From NCBI GenBank assembly GCA_021442155.1, contig CM038214.1, positions 135,632,040 through 135,696,039 on the forward strand: a stretch of DNA of 64,000 nucleotides, read 5' to 3'. Source of the stretch: Cymbidium sinense. Lineage: Eukaryota > Streptophyta > Magnoliopsida > Asparagales > Orchidaceae. How positions within the stretch are numbered: position 1 is the first letter of the stretch; each line of letters starts with the position of its first letter. The notes under the pieces were generated by a model. That model was given only the letters and a program-made list of their open reading frames with translations. It had not been told where the DNA came from and made no database searches. The translations under genes and the position numbers were made by a program. Positions 22,077 through 34,500 of this stretch are shown one piece after another.

Positions 22077-25000
22077 AAATCATGTTCGAAAATAATTCTA
22101 TCAATCAATAAAAATTTGATTCCATTTCATCAAAATCTTCTCTTCTTTTGAAGCATTATTTTCTTGTCTTGCGAATCCGCCATGACGTATTCAGGGTAGG
22201 TGCAACAGTCCCCCAGTGATATCCTATCCCTCTTTCACAATGCAAACACAATCTCCGCTATTAGAATAGGTGTAGAGAACCCGACAGACATCCTATTTCG
22301 ATTAGTACAACTAAGTTAGGTGTGAGAGAACCCAAGCGACATCCTTTCTTAGTGGGAATCCCTTTTTGTCATCCACTACACCATTTCATCAAATTTCTCA
22401 GCGTGTTTAGGGTAGGTGTAAAAGACCCAAGAGGCATCCTATTCCCTTTAACACAAGTATAGAAACAAACACATATCTTTTATCTCAGGCTACTTTGATG
22501 GAGTAAGCCCCCCATGGCACTCACTCATTAGTTTGCTCTAGGTGGGTTTACATGCTACCTCGCTAGTATGTCACCCATGGTTCACTTATTTGAAGATGTG
22601 AGTCCCCACTTTCTTCTAACTTGACCATTACAAACCATGCCTTGTTAGTATGGTATACTTTACCGCCCAGCCAGTAAGCTATCTCATGTTGATGTTATTT
22701 AAGAAGATGTGAGTCCCTGTACTTTCCTCTTGAACTAGTCATCGTGATCTAACTAGGTTGAGTATATTTGAGGTTTAGGATAAGTCCCGCAGAGGCTCCC
22801 ATCCTCTTGACTATATTTGAGTCGATATAAGTCCTCCAGTGACATTCAATCAGTAGTCTCCCTAGGTCGGATGACACATGTTGAGCCGAAGATAGACTAT
22901 CCTAGTAATCAATTCTACTATAGGAGGATGCGAGTCTCTGAGCTTTCTTCCTAGGCTGATTGTTGCAAACCGATGGCACCTTAGGTTTGTTGATGTTTGC
23001 TATGCTGACAGCGACTCACCCAGTGGATACATCACTCTTGACAGGTGTGAGTCCGCACACTTTCTCCTTGAGTTGGCCACCGAAAACCTATTTGATATAT
23101 GACTATCCATGTCATCTTCTCCAAGGTTTTGGATTAAGCCTTTAGTGGCCCCATCCCCGGGAACTCTATTTGGATCACGTCCTTTGCGACCCCATTTAGA
23201 CACTACCCAGGTTACTCTTGGATTGGACGGTTCCCCTTTCCTAGTAGCCACCCTATGGTTGGAGAATTTGTTATGCAGATTCTCCCTTGGTTGATAAATC
23301 GAGATAGGACTAGGCGATATAAGCTCCTTCTAGTTTGATCCCTCAAACTAATAGGGTCCGATAACAAACAAATTAATTTCTTGTGGATTAGAATTTAAGC
23401 CCCAAAGGGCCCCTTTTCCGCATCCTATCTCTAGGGCAGTGTCAGCATAACTCCCTATAGGAATTGCTTCACTACTTGAGTTGAGATAAATCCCCAGATC
23501 GGTACTCACTTTGTAGTCACCTTTAGGTCTGGTTTAATCTATTTTTCCATAGCGAGTTACCGGTCATTCCTTTGAAGATATAACTATGATGCATTCTTTC
23601 TAGCATATGATTTGCAACCAAAGGCGACCCTATGTTAGGTTTGATTTGTTACCCAAAGTAGCGATCACCCGGTGGTCTTTTGTAGTGGAAGATGTGAGTC
23701 CCTGAGCTTTCTTCCCTGAATTGATCATTGCAAATCGAAAGGCACTCCTTTGGTTGGATAGTTCTCCCATCGGTCGGGAAGCTACTCCGTTTGGTTCAAT
23801 AAATTTGAGATAGGTCTAGGCTGATATAAGCTCTTTCTCAGTGTGATCCTTCACAAACCAAAAGAATCCATCAAAATAAATAAATTTAAAATGAAATTAA
23901 TCTTGACTATGCTTGAGCTGATCTAAGTCCCCCAACAGCATTCACTCAATAGTCAGCCTTAGGTCGGGTTCGATTTATTGCCCAAAGCAATTGATCACCC
24001 CAGTGGTTCCTTATTTTGGAAGATACGAGTCCTCGCTCTTTCTTCCTAACTTAATTATTGGACACCGAAAGGCATCCCTCTGGTTGGTTAGTCCTATCTT
24101 GTGGTTGGTAGACTACACCCTTTGGATTGGTAAGTCTGAGTTAGGTCTAGGCCTCCATGGCCCCTGCTCAGTGCAGTCCATCACAAATTGATGGGACCCA
24201 TCAAAACAAATTTAAAATGAAATTAATTTTGACTATCTTTGAATCGATCTAAGTCCCCTAGTGGTATTCACTCAACAGTCAGCCCTAGGTTGGGTTCGAT
24301 TTGTTGCCTTGCCAATGGATTACCCCAGCAACTGGTCCGTACTTTGGAGGATGTAACCTACTACAGTTTCTTCCTAGTACATCTGCACATACAAAGGCAT
24401 TCCTTTGGTTGGCTAGTCCTACTATGTGTTTAGTAGACTACCCCTTTGGATTGGTAAATATGAGTTAGGTCTAGTCCTCCATGGCTCCTACTCAGTGCGA
24501 TCCATCGCAAACCAACAGGGTCCATTTCAAAATCCAAAATTAAAAGCTGAAACAAACAAACAAAATAATCAATCAATCCAAATCAAACCTTTTGCTCCTC
24601 CTCAGTGAGATGCAAATCTTTCTAGCTCCCAGAGGATCCAGAATTCTAATCCCTTAGTGGATTTCCCAACCTTTCCTTTCTTGTGGATGACTTGAACTTG
24701 CCTCCCCAGTGGAGAGTTTACTTATCTATCCCGGTGGAGTAAAAAAAAATACAATTAAACAAATGACAAATTGAAACAAATTCAACTCTCTTCCCAGTGG
24801 AACTTAACAAATCAAATCAAATTTCTCCTTTGCGAGACTCAAATCAAATCAAATCTCTCACCACCCTTGTGGATGATTTGAACCTGTTTTCCTAGTGAAA
24901 GGTTCACATACTCTATCTCAAGTGGATTCCTCCTTCTTTCTCTTATGTCTTTGACATGAGTAGAGCCACATTGCACTAAGCTTCCTACACCTGGGTTAGG

Positions 25001-25105
25001 AGTAGATTGTCTATTAGTGCTTTATGATGGATTCGGTCTTGTTGATCATTTTTGGTCCAATGTCATGCGTGTTCCTTGTTGTCACACCACCTATTGGGCA
25101 CCCTT
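22077..25105 (+). repeat. 3' UTR of element A with imperfect tandem repeats
   Basis: A non-coding 3.0 kb between pol and the LTR start. The first 400 bp repeats a short phrase about every 65-100 bases (TAGGTG...ACCC..GACATCCTATCC). From about 23300 to 24600 there are three to four units of about 328 bp; GATTTGTTACCCAAAG at 23643 recurs at 23969 and 24298, each followed by GTGAGTCC, TTCTTCC and GGTTGG..TAGTC phrases. Element C has a matching region (55241-57280). Tandem repeats between pol and LTR are known as a variable region of Tat/Ogre elements. No purine tract stands directly before 25106. Confidence 0.72.
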
Positions 25106-28100
25106 TGTTGACCTCATTTTTAGGATGAGCTCTCAATCCCTCAATCTTAGAGATAGGGATTCTCTTAGACTTTAAGAATTCTTTAGTCTTAAGGAACATC
25201 TAGTGATTAGGTGGACACTTAACTTAGCCCTAGAGATGTAGAAGAGTTAGCCATAGGAATAGGTCATGCCTTAGGGGTGTTAGGAAAATTTGCTTACCCT
25301 ATCGCTTGAAACACATTCCTCACTTCCTTCCTTCAAGTCAAACTCCAAATCAAATCAAAAAATCAATTCCATTCTCCTAAACTCAAATCAATTCCAAATG
25401 ATCGAAATCCATTATCAACTCCAAATGATTGAAGCTCATGATTGAAATTCCAAATTCAAAATCTTTCCTAAGCCCTTTGATTCTATCTTTTGGACTTAGC
25501 TCAAATCAAATCCAAATCAATTAAAATTCAAGAAATTTTCTCATAACCTATTTATATTCTCATTTATATTCATAAATATAAATGAATTATAAATTCAAAT
25601 ATTCAAGAATCAATTCAAAAATCAAACTCAAATTCAATCAAAATTCAACCTAAGCCTTTCAAGTCAAAATCTTGAACTTAGTCAAATCAAAATCAAATCA
25701 AGCCAAACTCTTGATTTTTTCTTCATGATTTAATCAATCCTTCAATCATGAATCCAAATATAAACATAAACTCCAATCATCAAGCCAAAACTAAATTCAA
25801 AAAGTCAAACTCAAGTCAAACCATGTTCACCCTTTGAACTTAAAATTTCCAAAAGAATCAAAACCCATTTGACTCGAAATCTCTTGCAAATGGATTTATA
25901 TTTCAATCACAAGTCCATATGTGAGTTCAACCAAACTTGAATCAAGCATTGATCAAACCAACTAAACCCAATTGGTTCACTTGACCAAAGTGGCTAATTT
26001 GACCTTCAATTGTCATGAATTGGGTCAAACCAAGTCAACCTAGCCCATTGACCAGGTCAACCCTTTAACCCACATGAACCCAAACTAGCCAAATTACAAC
26101 CTAAACTAAATTGATTATAACTAATGACTCAAGTTCACTCCAAATTGATTATTAAACTTGACCAACACCTCAATTAAACTCAATTTGACCAATTGGCTAG
26201 ACTAGCCCTATTGACCAACAACTTGACCTAAAGGTCAAATTGAGCCAAAATCAAATATAAACCAAATTGATTGGAAACAAAGATATTAATCCATTTCAAA
26301 TGATCAAACAAACCCAAACCAGACTATAATTCAAGCCAATTTGGTCAATTGGGTCAAATTGGTCAACTTAGCCGAAATTGACCTAAAGGATCAAATTGGC
26401 CAAAACTCAAATTAACCCAAATTAAACTAAATTAATTGAAATCAATTGAACCAATATGCTCCAAATAGTCATTTGAACTTGATCTAACTCTTGGTTTGAC
26501 CCTATTTGACCAATTGGTCAACCTAACCATTTTTGATTTGACCAAATGGGTCAAATTAACAAATTAAACCAAATGAACTTCAAATGATATGAAATTTGGT
26601 TCAACTTACTTTTGACTCATTTTAAATCTACCCAAATCAAATCTAAAACCAAATGATCACTTTGTCTTTAGGTTAAGGGCATCCCATGAGAAAAGACACT
26701 TTCCCAAGTGGTCATTTCTCTTCCTTGGCCACTTGACACTCTTTCATTGGTCCACATAGGCACTAAGGTCGCTGATTTTCTGACCCAAGGAGTGGTTGGG
26801 ACAGCCATGACTAATGGGGAGGTGAAATCACCTCACCTCTCTCATGAGAACACTTGGCATGAAGGACACTATTTCCCCTTGGCTAGGATACCCACTTGTT
26901 CTTCATGGCAGCCACTTTCCATGCTTAGCCAACCATAGGGAGCCACCTAAGATGATTTTCTTCCATTCCCAACTACCCCAAGCCAAGTCACATGAGTTTG
27001 AAGCCAAAATTTAAAACAAAAACTGGAAAAAAGTTTATTTCACTTCACTTTCCGTTCTAAGGCTTTAGTGGCTGAATAAAATCCTCATTCATCTCATTCT
27101 CCTCCTCCTAGAGATCCCAAAAGCCATTAGCAATCATTGACTTCATTTTGGAGAGAAATACTCCAAAACTAAGGGGATTTCGGTGAGGAAACGACACTCA
27201 TCGGAGGAAACTTCGTTTTGACATGAAGGGGAGGATCTAAGCTCAGTCTAAGGCTTCTTCCTTCACTCGACAACGCGCTCGAGTCACCATTGCTACCGAA
27301 AATTATCCTCGGTGAGGTAACCTTCAAAAATCGTAGCCGGCCTTAGGATCTTTCATTTTGTGATGACTTTTGCTCAATTTTTAGGAATCTACCCTAGATA
27401 ATCCTGCATTTTTATTTTAAATCATCCATATTAGAAAATAAAATTTTTTTTCGGTGTGAATCGACAAAATGAGTCCATTTGGATAAGTTTTCACTTAAAA
27501 ATCCCATTTTATTCTTTAAAAAACTAGATTTTACTGTTCATCGTCGGCGGGTCGCCGTGTAAACTCCGTATCGATCATTTTCCATCCCTGATCAGCGCGT
27601 CGAATTTGGCACCACAGTGCACGTGCCACGCGTACCATGTCAATTACGGTGCCACGTTGCCACGTCGGTGCCACGCGGTTTTCCGATTTGAAAAATTAAT
27701 TTAAATTTCCTAAAACTTCAAAAATTCATAGAAAATAAAATACTTAACCAAAAATTGCAAATAAATACCCGTTGGATTCATCTTTCCGAGAGAAATTCAA
27801 TAAATCCAAAATTCCAAAATTTAACTGAGTATTTTGAGCTTAATTTAAGTTTTAGTAAAATTAAACTTCTTTAATTAAATCAAAAATACATGTCAGATTA
27901 AGTTTAAATTTTAGAGATTAAAATTGATGATAAAATACATTTATAATAAAAAGTTCAAGTCAAAATGATCTCTGGATTAAAAGATATTGAATTTTGAATG
28001 TCAAATGGCTTATTTTAATAAAATAAATTAGCAGAATTCTTAAAAAATCACTTAAATCAATTGAAACTTCAAAAATACATAACTAAATATAAAAAAAAAA

Positions 28101-31100
28101 AATATGAATGATGGCTCATTTTAAAGATAATTCAGAGGAGAATCAAATAAATTTGTTTCTAATTGAATTTGAACACTTGATTTTCCTTAATTAGGATTTA
28201 TTTGAAAAATTAATAATCCTAATTACTCGCTAATGACTTTATTAATTAATTCTAAACTTCTTAGGCATGTTTAGTGGGATGACTTCTACCTCCCCTAATT
28301 TTCTTATAATTTATTAAAGAGTTAATTAGGGAAATAAATAATGAATCCCTAATAACTCTCTTAATGTAATTAAGGTTAATTAAGCATGTGAACAGTGGTT
28401 TAATTTCTTTATTAAGATGATTAAACTTTGTTTAAGTGATTAGGAGGTTTATGGAATGATTTTGAGATATTTTTCTTAAGCTATTCCCTAAACTCCCTTT
28501 CTTCCTTAAATGCAAATCTAATTAAGGGTTAATCCACTAATGATCTACTTAATTAATCAAATCAAATTCTGAAAACTAAAATTAATCCGGAAACTTAATC
28601 AATCCTTTTATGTAGATACTTAGGTGTTCAATAACCTAAGTAAACTTAAGGAAATCATACCTAACCCATATGTGTGGGAAAGGTTATGAAAGTACTTAAA
28701 TTAAACCCTTTAGCTTAATTAATCATTAATTGTGAGCCAATTGCATTAGATACATTTCTTTCCTAGAATGCATTGCAGATTTAAATTCTTGTGATTTTAT
28801 GTCATACATTGGCTCATAATTATTTGATTAAATATGTTAAAGTGGTATAGGTCGAGGTAATTAATGAACTTCTACACCACCTAACCAAGCATAAAATTAA
28901 TCTAATCACCTAAAAATTAAAATAAAACCATACACATTTGGGAATGGGTAAGGACCAACAAACTTTCTCACATTTTCCTAATTTACATCAAACTTAAAGC
29001 AAAAATGAAAGTCTATTTATAATAACTTTTGATTCTCTTTAAATGATCTTATTTCATAAGATTATCTTTAATAATTAATTAGAGTGAATGAAATTACATG
29101 CTTACATCACTTTATTTCTTTTCTAGCATGCTAAATGTGTATGTCATATGAAAATCATGCATTCATGCTTTTCTAAAATTAAATTCAAAATGAAATATTT
29201 TTCTTTATATCAAATTGCATATTTTGGCTAAAGTAAAAATATGAGTCACTATTATCACTATTAAATTCAAAATTATTTTCAAAATCTATAAATAAAATAC
29301 CTAAAATTGAAAATGTGCTACTTATAGTTTATTTATAAGCTTGCATGTGAATATAAAAATGTCTCTTATGTTTGCTTTCTTTCTTTCCTCTTAATATGGA
29401 TTTGAATAAGATTTGCAAAGTGTATAGTTCTTTTAAAAGAACATAATACTTGCTTAAATCTATTCATATCATCTTCCATGTTATGACTTAAGAAAGATCC
29501 TTACAATATAAATTACATAAAGTCCAAACATAAGTACAAATTTTGTATCTTTCTTTCCATTCATTTCTTTTGTATATATGTATATAAGAAAAATGGTATA
29601 TTAGTCTAGACAACCCCAGGTTTTAAGCTTTATATATTTGATTTTTGTACCTTACACCATTATGATGGCCTTGTACTCACTTGTGCCTTTTATGCATACA
29701 TGTGTGCATATGAAAGTGGATAAGAAAATCTTTTCTACTTAATAAAATCATGCATCATAAAGCATTCAAATTTTCTTAAGTAAGATTCTCTTTCATGTAT
29801 TTCTTTTATATATGCACATGTATTTAAGAAAAGTGGTATATTAGTCACTGGAGATTGCTTTAAGTAGCCTTAAGTAGGTCTTGTACCTTACACCCCTAGT
29901 TAATAATAGCGTCTCATTATGTCTTTTACTTGTAAATATGCATAAGAAAATGAATAAAGAATTACTCTCTTCTAACAAAATTATGCATACATAAAACATT
30001 CCATGTTTTCCTTAAACAACCTCTTAGCATTCATTATTAAGATGTGCTAAATACTTGCATTGTATTGATATGCTTATGATTCATTCATGTGCATGATACA
30101 TGTGGGAAAGAAATAAAATGTTGTGTATTTTGTGATAGTAATTCACTTTACTTATTCTTAAAATGCATTTCTTTTTGAATAAGTTTGTTAGAGAAAAATC
30201 TAAACTTAGGATTAATTAAAATACATAATAAAATATTCACTAAATAAAATTTAATGAATCTATCTTAGAAATCACTTAAGGTAGGGAGGAAGAGAAGTTC
30301 TCCTCTCTCTTTACAACCTTTAGTAATTAAATAGGTTCATTCAAACCAAATCAAATCATCAAATAAAATTAACCCATATCAATTAAATAATTTAAATGAG
30401 ACCCATCTAAGTTGAACCTTTTTACTTAGCAAATCCTAATCTTAAAGCTAAACATACCACAAACCTTACATGGCACATTAGGAATTTACCACTTCTAGTC
30501 CATGTTAGAGTATGCTGATTTGATGTTTATTTTATTTTTATGATGTGATATTTAAGTCTGGATGTTAGAGTGTATGTGCGTAGAATGAATGGTATGACGA
30601 TTTAGTCTAATCATTATCTTCTGCATGGGATTGTACTTAATGGATGCTTTAATAAAAAAAAATGTAATTGCTTTTCATTTATTGCTTATAAAGCATAATC
30701 AATAGGCCAAGTGGACTTGGTTACCCATGTATGGGGTAAGTCCAATTTATTTATATACATGCACGAGAATGTGGTTTGTTTAATTTAATCTCTATTTTGA
30801 GGTTTTAGTTAGATTTAATTTTTCCTTTTTATGTAATTTTACAATTAGATATTGGAATGATTGTTAAGGATTAGGATGTGGTTATATATTATGTCTTATA
30901 TCATGTGAAGCCTTGAGACATCCACCTTCAACCATTGAAGGAACCAAAGAAAGAAGAAGGAGAAGAAGAGAAGAAGAATGAAGAAATGAAGCTTGAAGAC
31001 CCATAATAATGAATTCTTGCTTAATTGTAAATTCATTTGTAATTGGTGTATAAAGGTAGAGCTTCACCCAATTTATTCTTTGAGTTTGTGCGGTGGTGAT

Positions 31101-32338
31101 ATTCCTATTAGCTTTATAAAATATTTGATATTTTGTTTAGCTATTAATGATATGTTTTCTAGTTTCTTTCTTGCTTTGATGTATGACTGGATGTGATTAG
31201 GCTCTTAGGAGAAAATAAATCTTCTACCAAATTAATCAACTCAAAATTAAAAAATAAACTCATAACCTCACAAAAGCCTAAGTTAAAAATCAAGATAAAA
31301 GAATTAACTTGCATTTGGATGAATATTTCTTTTACAACATCATTAGCATCTTGTTTCACTTTGTTGATTGGAGCTTTCACCTTTGAGAGAACTTGGCTTG
31401 GCCTTTAAGAGCCATGGTGGAAACACACCTCCTCTCTTCTCACTGATTTTGGCCCATAATCTTATTTCTCATGCATTAGGCATATGAATCCTATAAGCCT
31501 AAGTCAACTAATTATCCAAAAATGAAAGTAAAATTTAATATATTTTGCATTAGATCTAGGTCATTTTGATGCATTTATATGATCTAGTCTCTTAGGGAGT
31601 GAGTTTAAGGACTTGGTCTCTATCTAAATAAATAACAACTTTGCTATCTTGCATAAAATATAAGACTTGCCTACATGTATTTAAATTGTAGGAAGTTAGT
31701 TGGCGTGCCTCATTGTAAGTCCTAGTGGTGGTTTGTTCTCTCTGGAGCCTCGAATGCCCTTTTCCTTAGCATGGTAATTAATATCATAATTTCAATAAAA
31801 TCAAAACAAATAATTCTTATTCCTCAAATCCACCTATAGTTTGGGATGTTTTACAGGCTTCTAGTATCCTAAACCTCCCCCACTCACCTCCACTTGGCTT
31901 GATAAGAACTCCCTCCTCTCTTGATATCTCATTTGATTTGCCAAAAATAAACTAATTTGATAGTCCCACTATTAAAATCTTTGGAGACAACAATCATTTA
32001 CCTTAATGAGAGTATTCTTGAGGAATCTCATTCTTAAGATGTAATTATGGCTTGCTCATGAACTTAATGAACTTAAAATAAACCTACTTTATTTTCCATA
32101 TAAAGTAGGGAAGAATCTCTGAGACTATTATCCTTAGAAGTCCTTATTGAGGTGATTAGGTCCATTGTTGGGTGGTGACTTCTATCTTTCGAGATAGTAC
32201 ACCTCTCCTCAATGTCCTATCCGATCACCCTAATAAGAACATCTGCGGATCTACATGGTGTTCAAAATAAAAGGCGTGTATTTCTATTTTCATTTATCCT
32301 CTTCAAAAGGATAGATGAAGGCAGGAATATTTTGACCA
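25106..32338 (+). repeat. 3' LTR of element A (7.2 kb)
   Basis: It starts TGTTGACCTCA, the same point where element B's LTR begins (39913) and where similarity between A and B starts abruptly. It ends GACCA at 32338. From 28262 it aligns with 1-4506, but with many short deletions. The 5' third holds a dense TTGAC/GTCAA region. A 26640-27320 block is less AT-rich and has a counterpart in element C (53480-54080); the GC/CpG-rich part near 27540-27680 is a plausible promoter-proximal zone, unproven. No gene is seen. Confidence 0.82.
25860..26640 (+). promoter_or_regulatory. Dense W-box-core (TTGAC) region in the A LTR
   Basis: About twenty TTGAC or GTCAA cores occur in some 780 bases, many as facing pairs such as TTGACCAATTGGTCAA (near 26509 and 26160). 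TTGAC(C/T) is the core bound by plant WRKY transcription factors. Equivalent dense regions are in B (41020-41960) and C (54120-54820), so the feature is family-wide. A regulatory function is inferred from motif density alone; simple repetitive drift of an AT-rich phrase could also produce it. Confidence 0.4.
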
Positions 32339-32369
32339 CAAAGCAACATTTCATTCTCCATCTTGTTGA

Positions 32370-32960
32370 TTTTAGGAGCACAAGGGATGTGCTTATGAGT
32401 TCTTAATTCCACATGAGAGCTAAGTTTATTTAGAAGAATTTATATACATAATATTTAAATTTATTTTATTTATATGTTTAATACTCAAGTTTTGATATTT
32501 ACTAAATTATCACTCTATTTTCTTTCATCTCAAAATTCTAAAACCTTTCATGTGAAAAAGAATTGAGAATTTTGCCATAAGAGGTGAGGAAGTCTTGACA
32601 ATATCTTGTCAGGAAGCATTGTTGGGACAATAATGTATGAAAGACCCTTAACAGTAAGAAGTTTAAGAACTAAGTAGTGATAAAACATTACAAATTAAGG
32701 GCATAGATAGCATGTGAAGGAGAAAAGATATCCCCAATTTAGTCTTTATTGAGAAGTTAATTGAAGGGTGACATTTTTAATGCTATTTAAATTTTTAAAT
32801 ATTATGTTAGTCATTGTGAAATTTCTAATATTAAATATTACATACATAAATTCTATTTTGTCTAATAATAAAAGCACATCATCAATGCAAGTATATCAAA
32901 TAAATTATAATATTTCGAGTGGTCGATATAATCAATAATCCAACATTGCAATGGCACTGC
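32370..32960 (+). repeat. Left inverted-repeat arm of the Pack-type element
   Basis: Pairs with 34501-35104 reversed. Matching landmarks include TTTTAGGAGCA (32370) with TGCTCCTAAAA (35094); AATTTATATACATAA (32438) with TTATGTATATAAATT near 35025; ATTTTTAATGCTATTTAAA (32776) with TTTAAATAGCATTAAAAAT near 34692; and the inner CCAACATTGCAATGG (32940) with the strand opposite 34505-34522. Identity by eye is roughly three quarters, with small indels. Confidence 0.75.
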
Positions 32961-33268
32961 ACTCTTTTTCTTAAAAGTCATAGGAGATCAGCCATCCTTT
33001 TGTGTTAGGAGGTTATAGGAAAGATGACCTTGATGGAGACATTTGAAAGAAAATATGCACCATATTTGATGTATTTATTGAGTATCATTTATAAGGAAAT
33101 ATATTATTGGAAATATTTTCTTTCAAATGTATCCAAGCAACTCATCTTTCATATATCCTCCTAGCACAGAAGGATGGCTAAACCCTTCCAAATCCCCTCT
33201 TATTTATTACCACTCCAATCTGCACTCTCGAGAATCAACCCAACTTCTCGACTCAACCATAGCTGATC

Positions 33269-34158
33269 ATGGCCAAGACCTACCGAGCTTGCACCAACCT
33301 GCTCAGGCTCATGGCCATGGCTGCCGTCATCTCCGCCGACGTCGTCATTGCCACTAGCCACGAGACCACTACCTACTTCAACCTCACCCGCAAGGCTGAC
33401 TTCACCGAAACTCCTCCTTTCAAGTGATCAGCTCATCCTTTTTTTTTCTTTTTACTAACTATGATTTAAAATCATGTTTGAATTAGCCTCAAATTGCATT
33501 CTTCATTGCTGGTTCTTCGTCGTTGCGAACAGCATAGCTGCCCTCTACAGCCTCTTCGTGCTCTTTGCCCCCCTCGGCAAGTCTCGTGTCGAGATGAGTT
33601 ATCATGTTCGATATGATAATCATAAGCAGTTTCTTGTTCGATCATTTTCAGCTCAACAATCACTCTATTATGTTTGTGTATATACGAATCCATACATCTA
33701 TCTTCATATGTGTTTAAACGTACACGACACTATGAGTATTTTATGATTTAAAGATGACTTTCAAGTTGATTTTATTCGTTTGTGTTTAGCTTGATGAGTT
33801 AATAAGCCGAAAACAAACAAACAGACAAATTTTGGCTTGTTTGATTACCATGTCTAACCTAATAACTCTCTAACTCATGCGAACTCTGTTCGTATATATT
33901 AGTTGATGTGTCGTTTTATGGTTAAATGTAGACGATTGCTTTGCTTCTGGACACGGCGATGGCGGCAGCGTTGGTGATAGCACAGGTCGGGAAGAAAGGG
34001 AACATCGCCGGATGGCTGCATGCGATCAGGTCCCGAAGTATTGCAACCATGTCATGGGAGCCCTAATAAGTGGTTTCATTGGCCTTCTGTTCTACACCGT
34101 AATTGTCTTCTATATCATTAGCACAGAGCTTAATCCCCTTCTTTCAGGGGACAAATAA
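33269..34158 (+). pseudogene. CASP-like membrane protein pseudogene (DUF588 family)
   Basis: CASP-like proteins are four-helix plasma-membrane proteins related to the Casparian-strip scaffold. Exon 1 (33269-33423) encodes MAKTYRACTNLLRLMAMAAV and the rest of helix 1, then a loop ending PPFK. Exon 2 (about 33516-33591) gives FFVVANSIAALYSLFVLFAP (helix 2). Exon 3 (33932 on) gives helix 3 (TIALLLDTAMAAALVIAQVG) and KKGNIAGW. Then a frameshift of about 4 nt (missing residues of the usual GWLPxCxQVPKYC) leads to CDQVPKYCNHVMGALISGFI, helix 4 and the end ...NPLLSGDK at 34158. The exon-2 acceptor reads TG instead of AG, and the following donor reads ATGAGT instead of GTGAGT. Part of the loop before helix 3 is missing. 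Introns are retained, so it was copied as DNA, not as a processed transcript. Confidence 0.85.
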
Positions 34159-34500
34159 AGCTATGGTGGTGGCTCCAAACTTCTTGGATGATAGATCAAT
34201 TTTATAAAATTGTAGTTCTTATGGTTAATAAATGAATTAAATTTAGTTTCAGTAATGTTTTCAAGTTCATATGTTTGGGAGTATATATGATTGGGAGTGA
34301 AGTGTTGATGTGCAATTTTGTATTTTTATGATGGGGTAGAGATAAAATTCGGATGCTGAAACTTTATTCTAAAGAATTTATATGGGATGAATTATTGGTT
34401 TGATGAACTAAATTACCTGATTAATTGATGATGCGTAATTTTATTAATTGCGTGGAAAGCTATCAGTGGGCTGGTTGGAGATTTATCTCTTTTTTTTTTA

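Larger units (their letters stand above)
1..32338 (+). mobile_element. Retrotransposon A: giant Ty3/gypsy (Tat/Ogre-type), nearly complete
   Basis: The window opens inside the 5' LTR and runs through leader, gag, protease, RT, RNase H, archaeal-type RNase H, integrase and 3' UTR to a full 3' LTR. Sequence from position 1 aligns with sequence from about 28262, so about 3.1 kb of the 5' LTR lies before the window. Family assignment rests on the domain order PR-RT-RH-aRH-INT, known for the Tat/Ogre lineage, and on an Ogre-like primer-binding site. Without the 6.6 kb MULE inside it, the element would be close to 29 kb, at or above the upper end of known plant LTR elements. Stops and frameshifts throughout gag-pol make it non-autonomous. 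A target-site duplication cannot be tested because the left end is outside the window. Confidence 0.88.

Noticed and set aside
26708..26938. Open frame of 76 codons inside the A LTR
   Set aside because: No family likeness, no counterpart frame kept in the equivalent part of element C (53740-54080), and LTR context.
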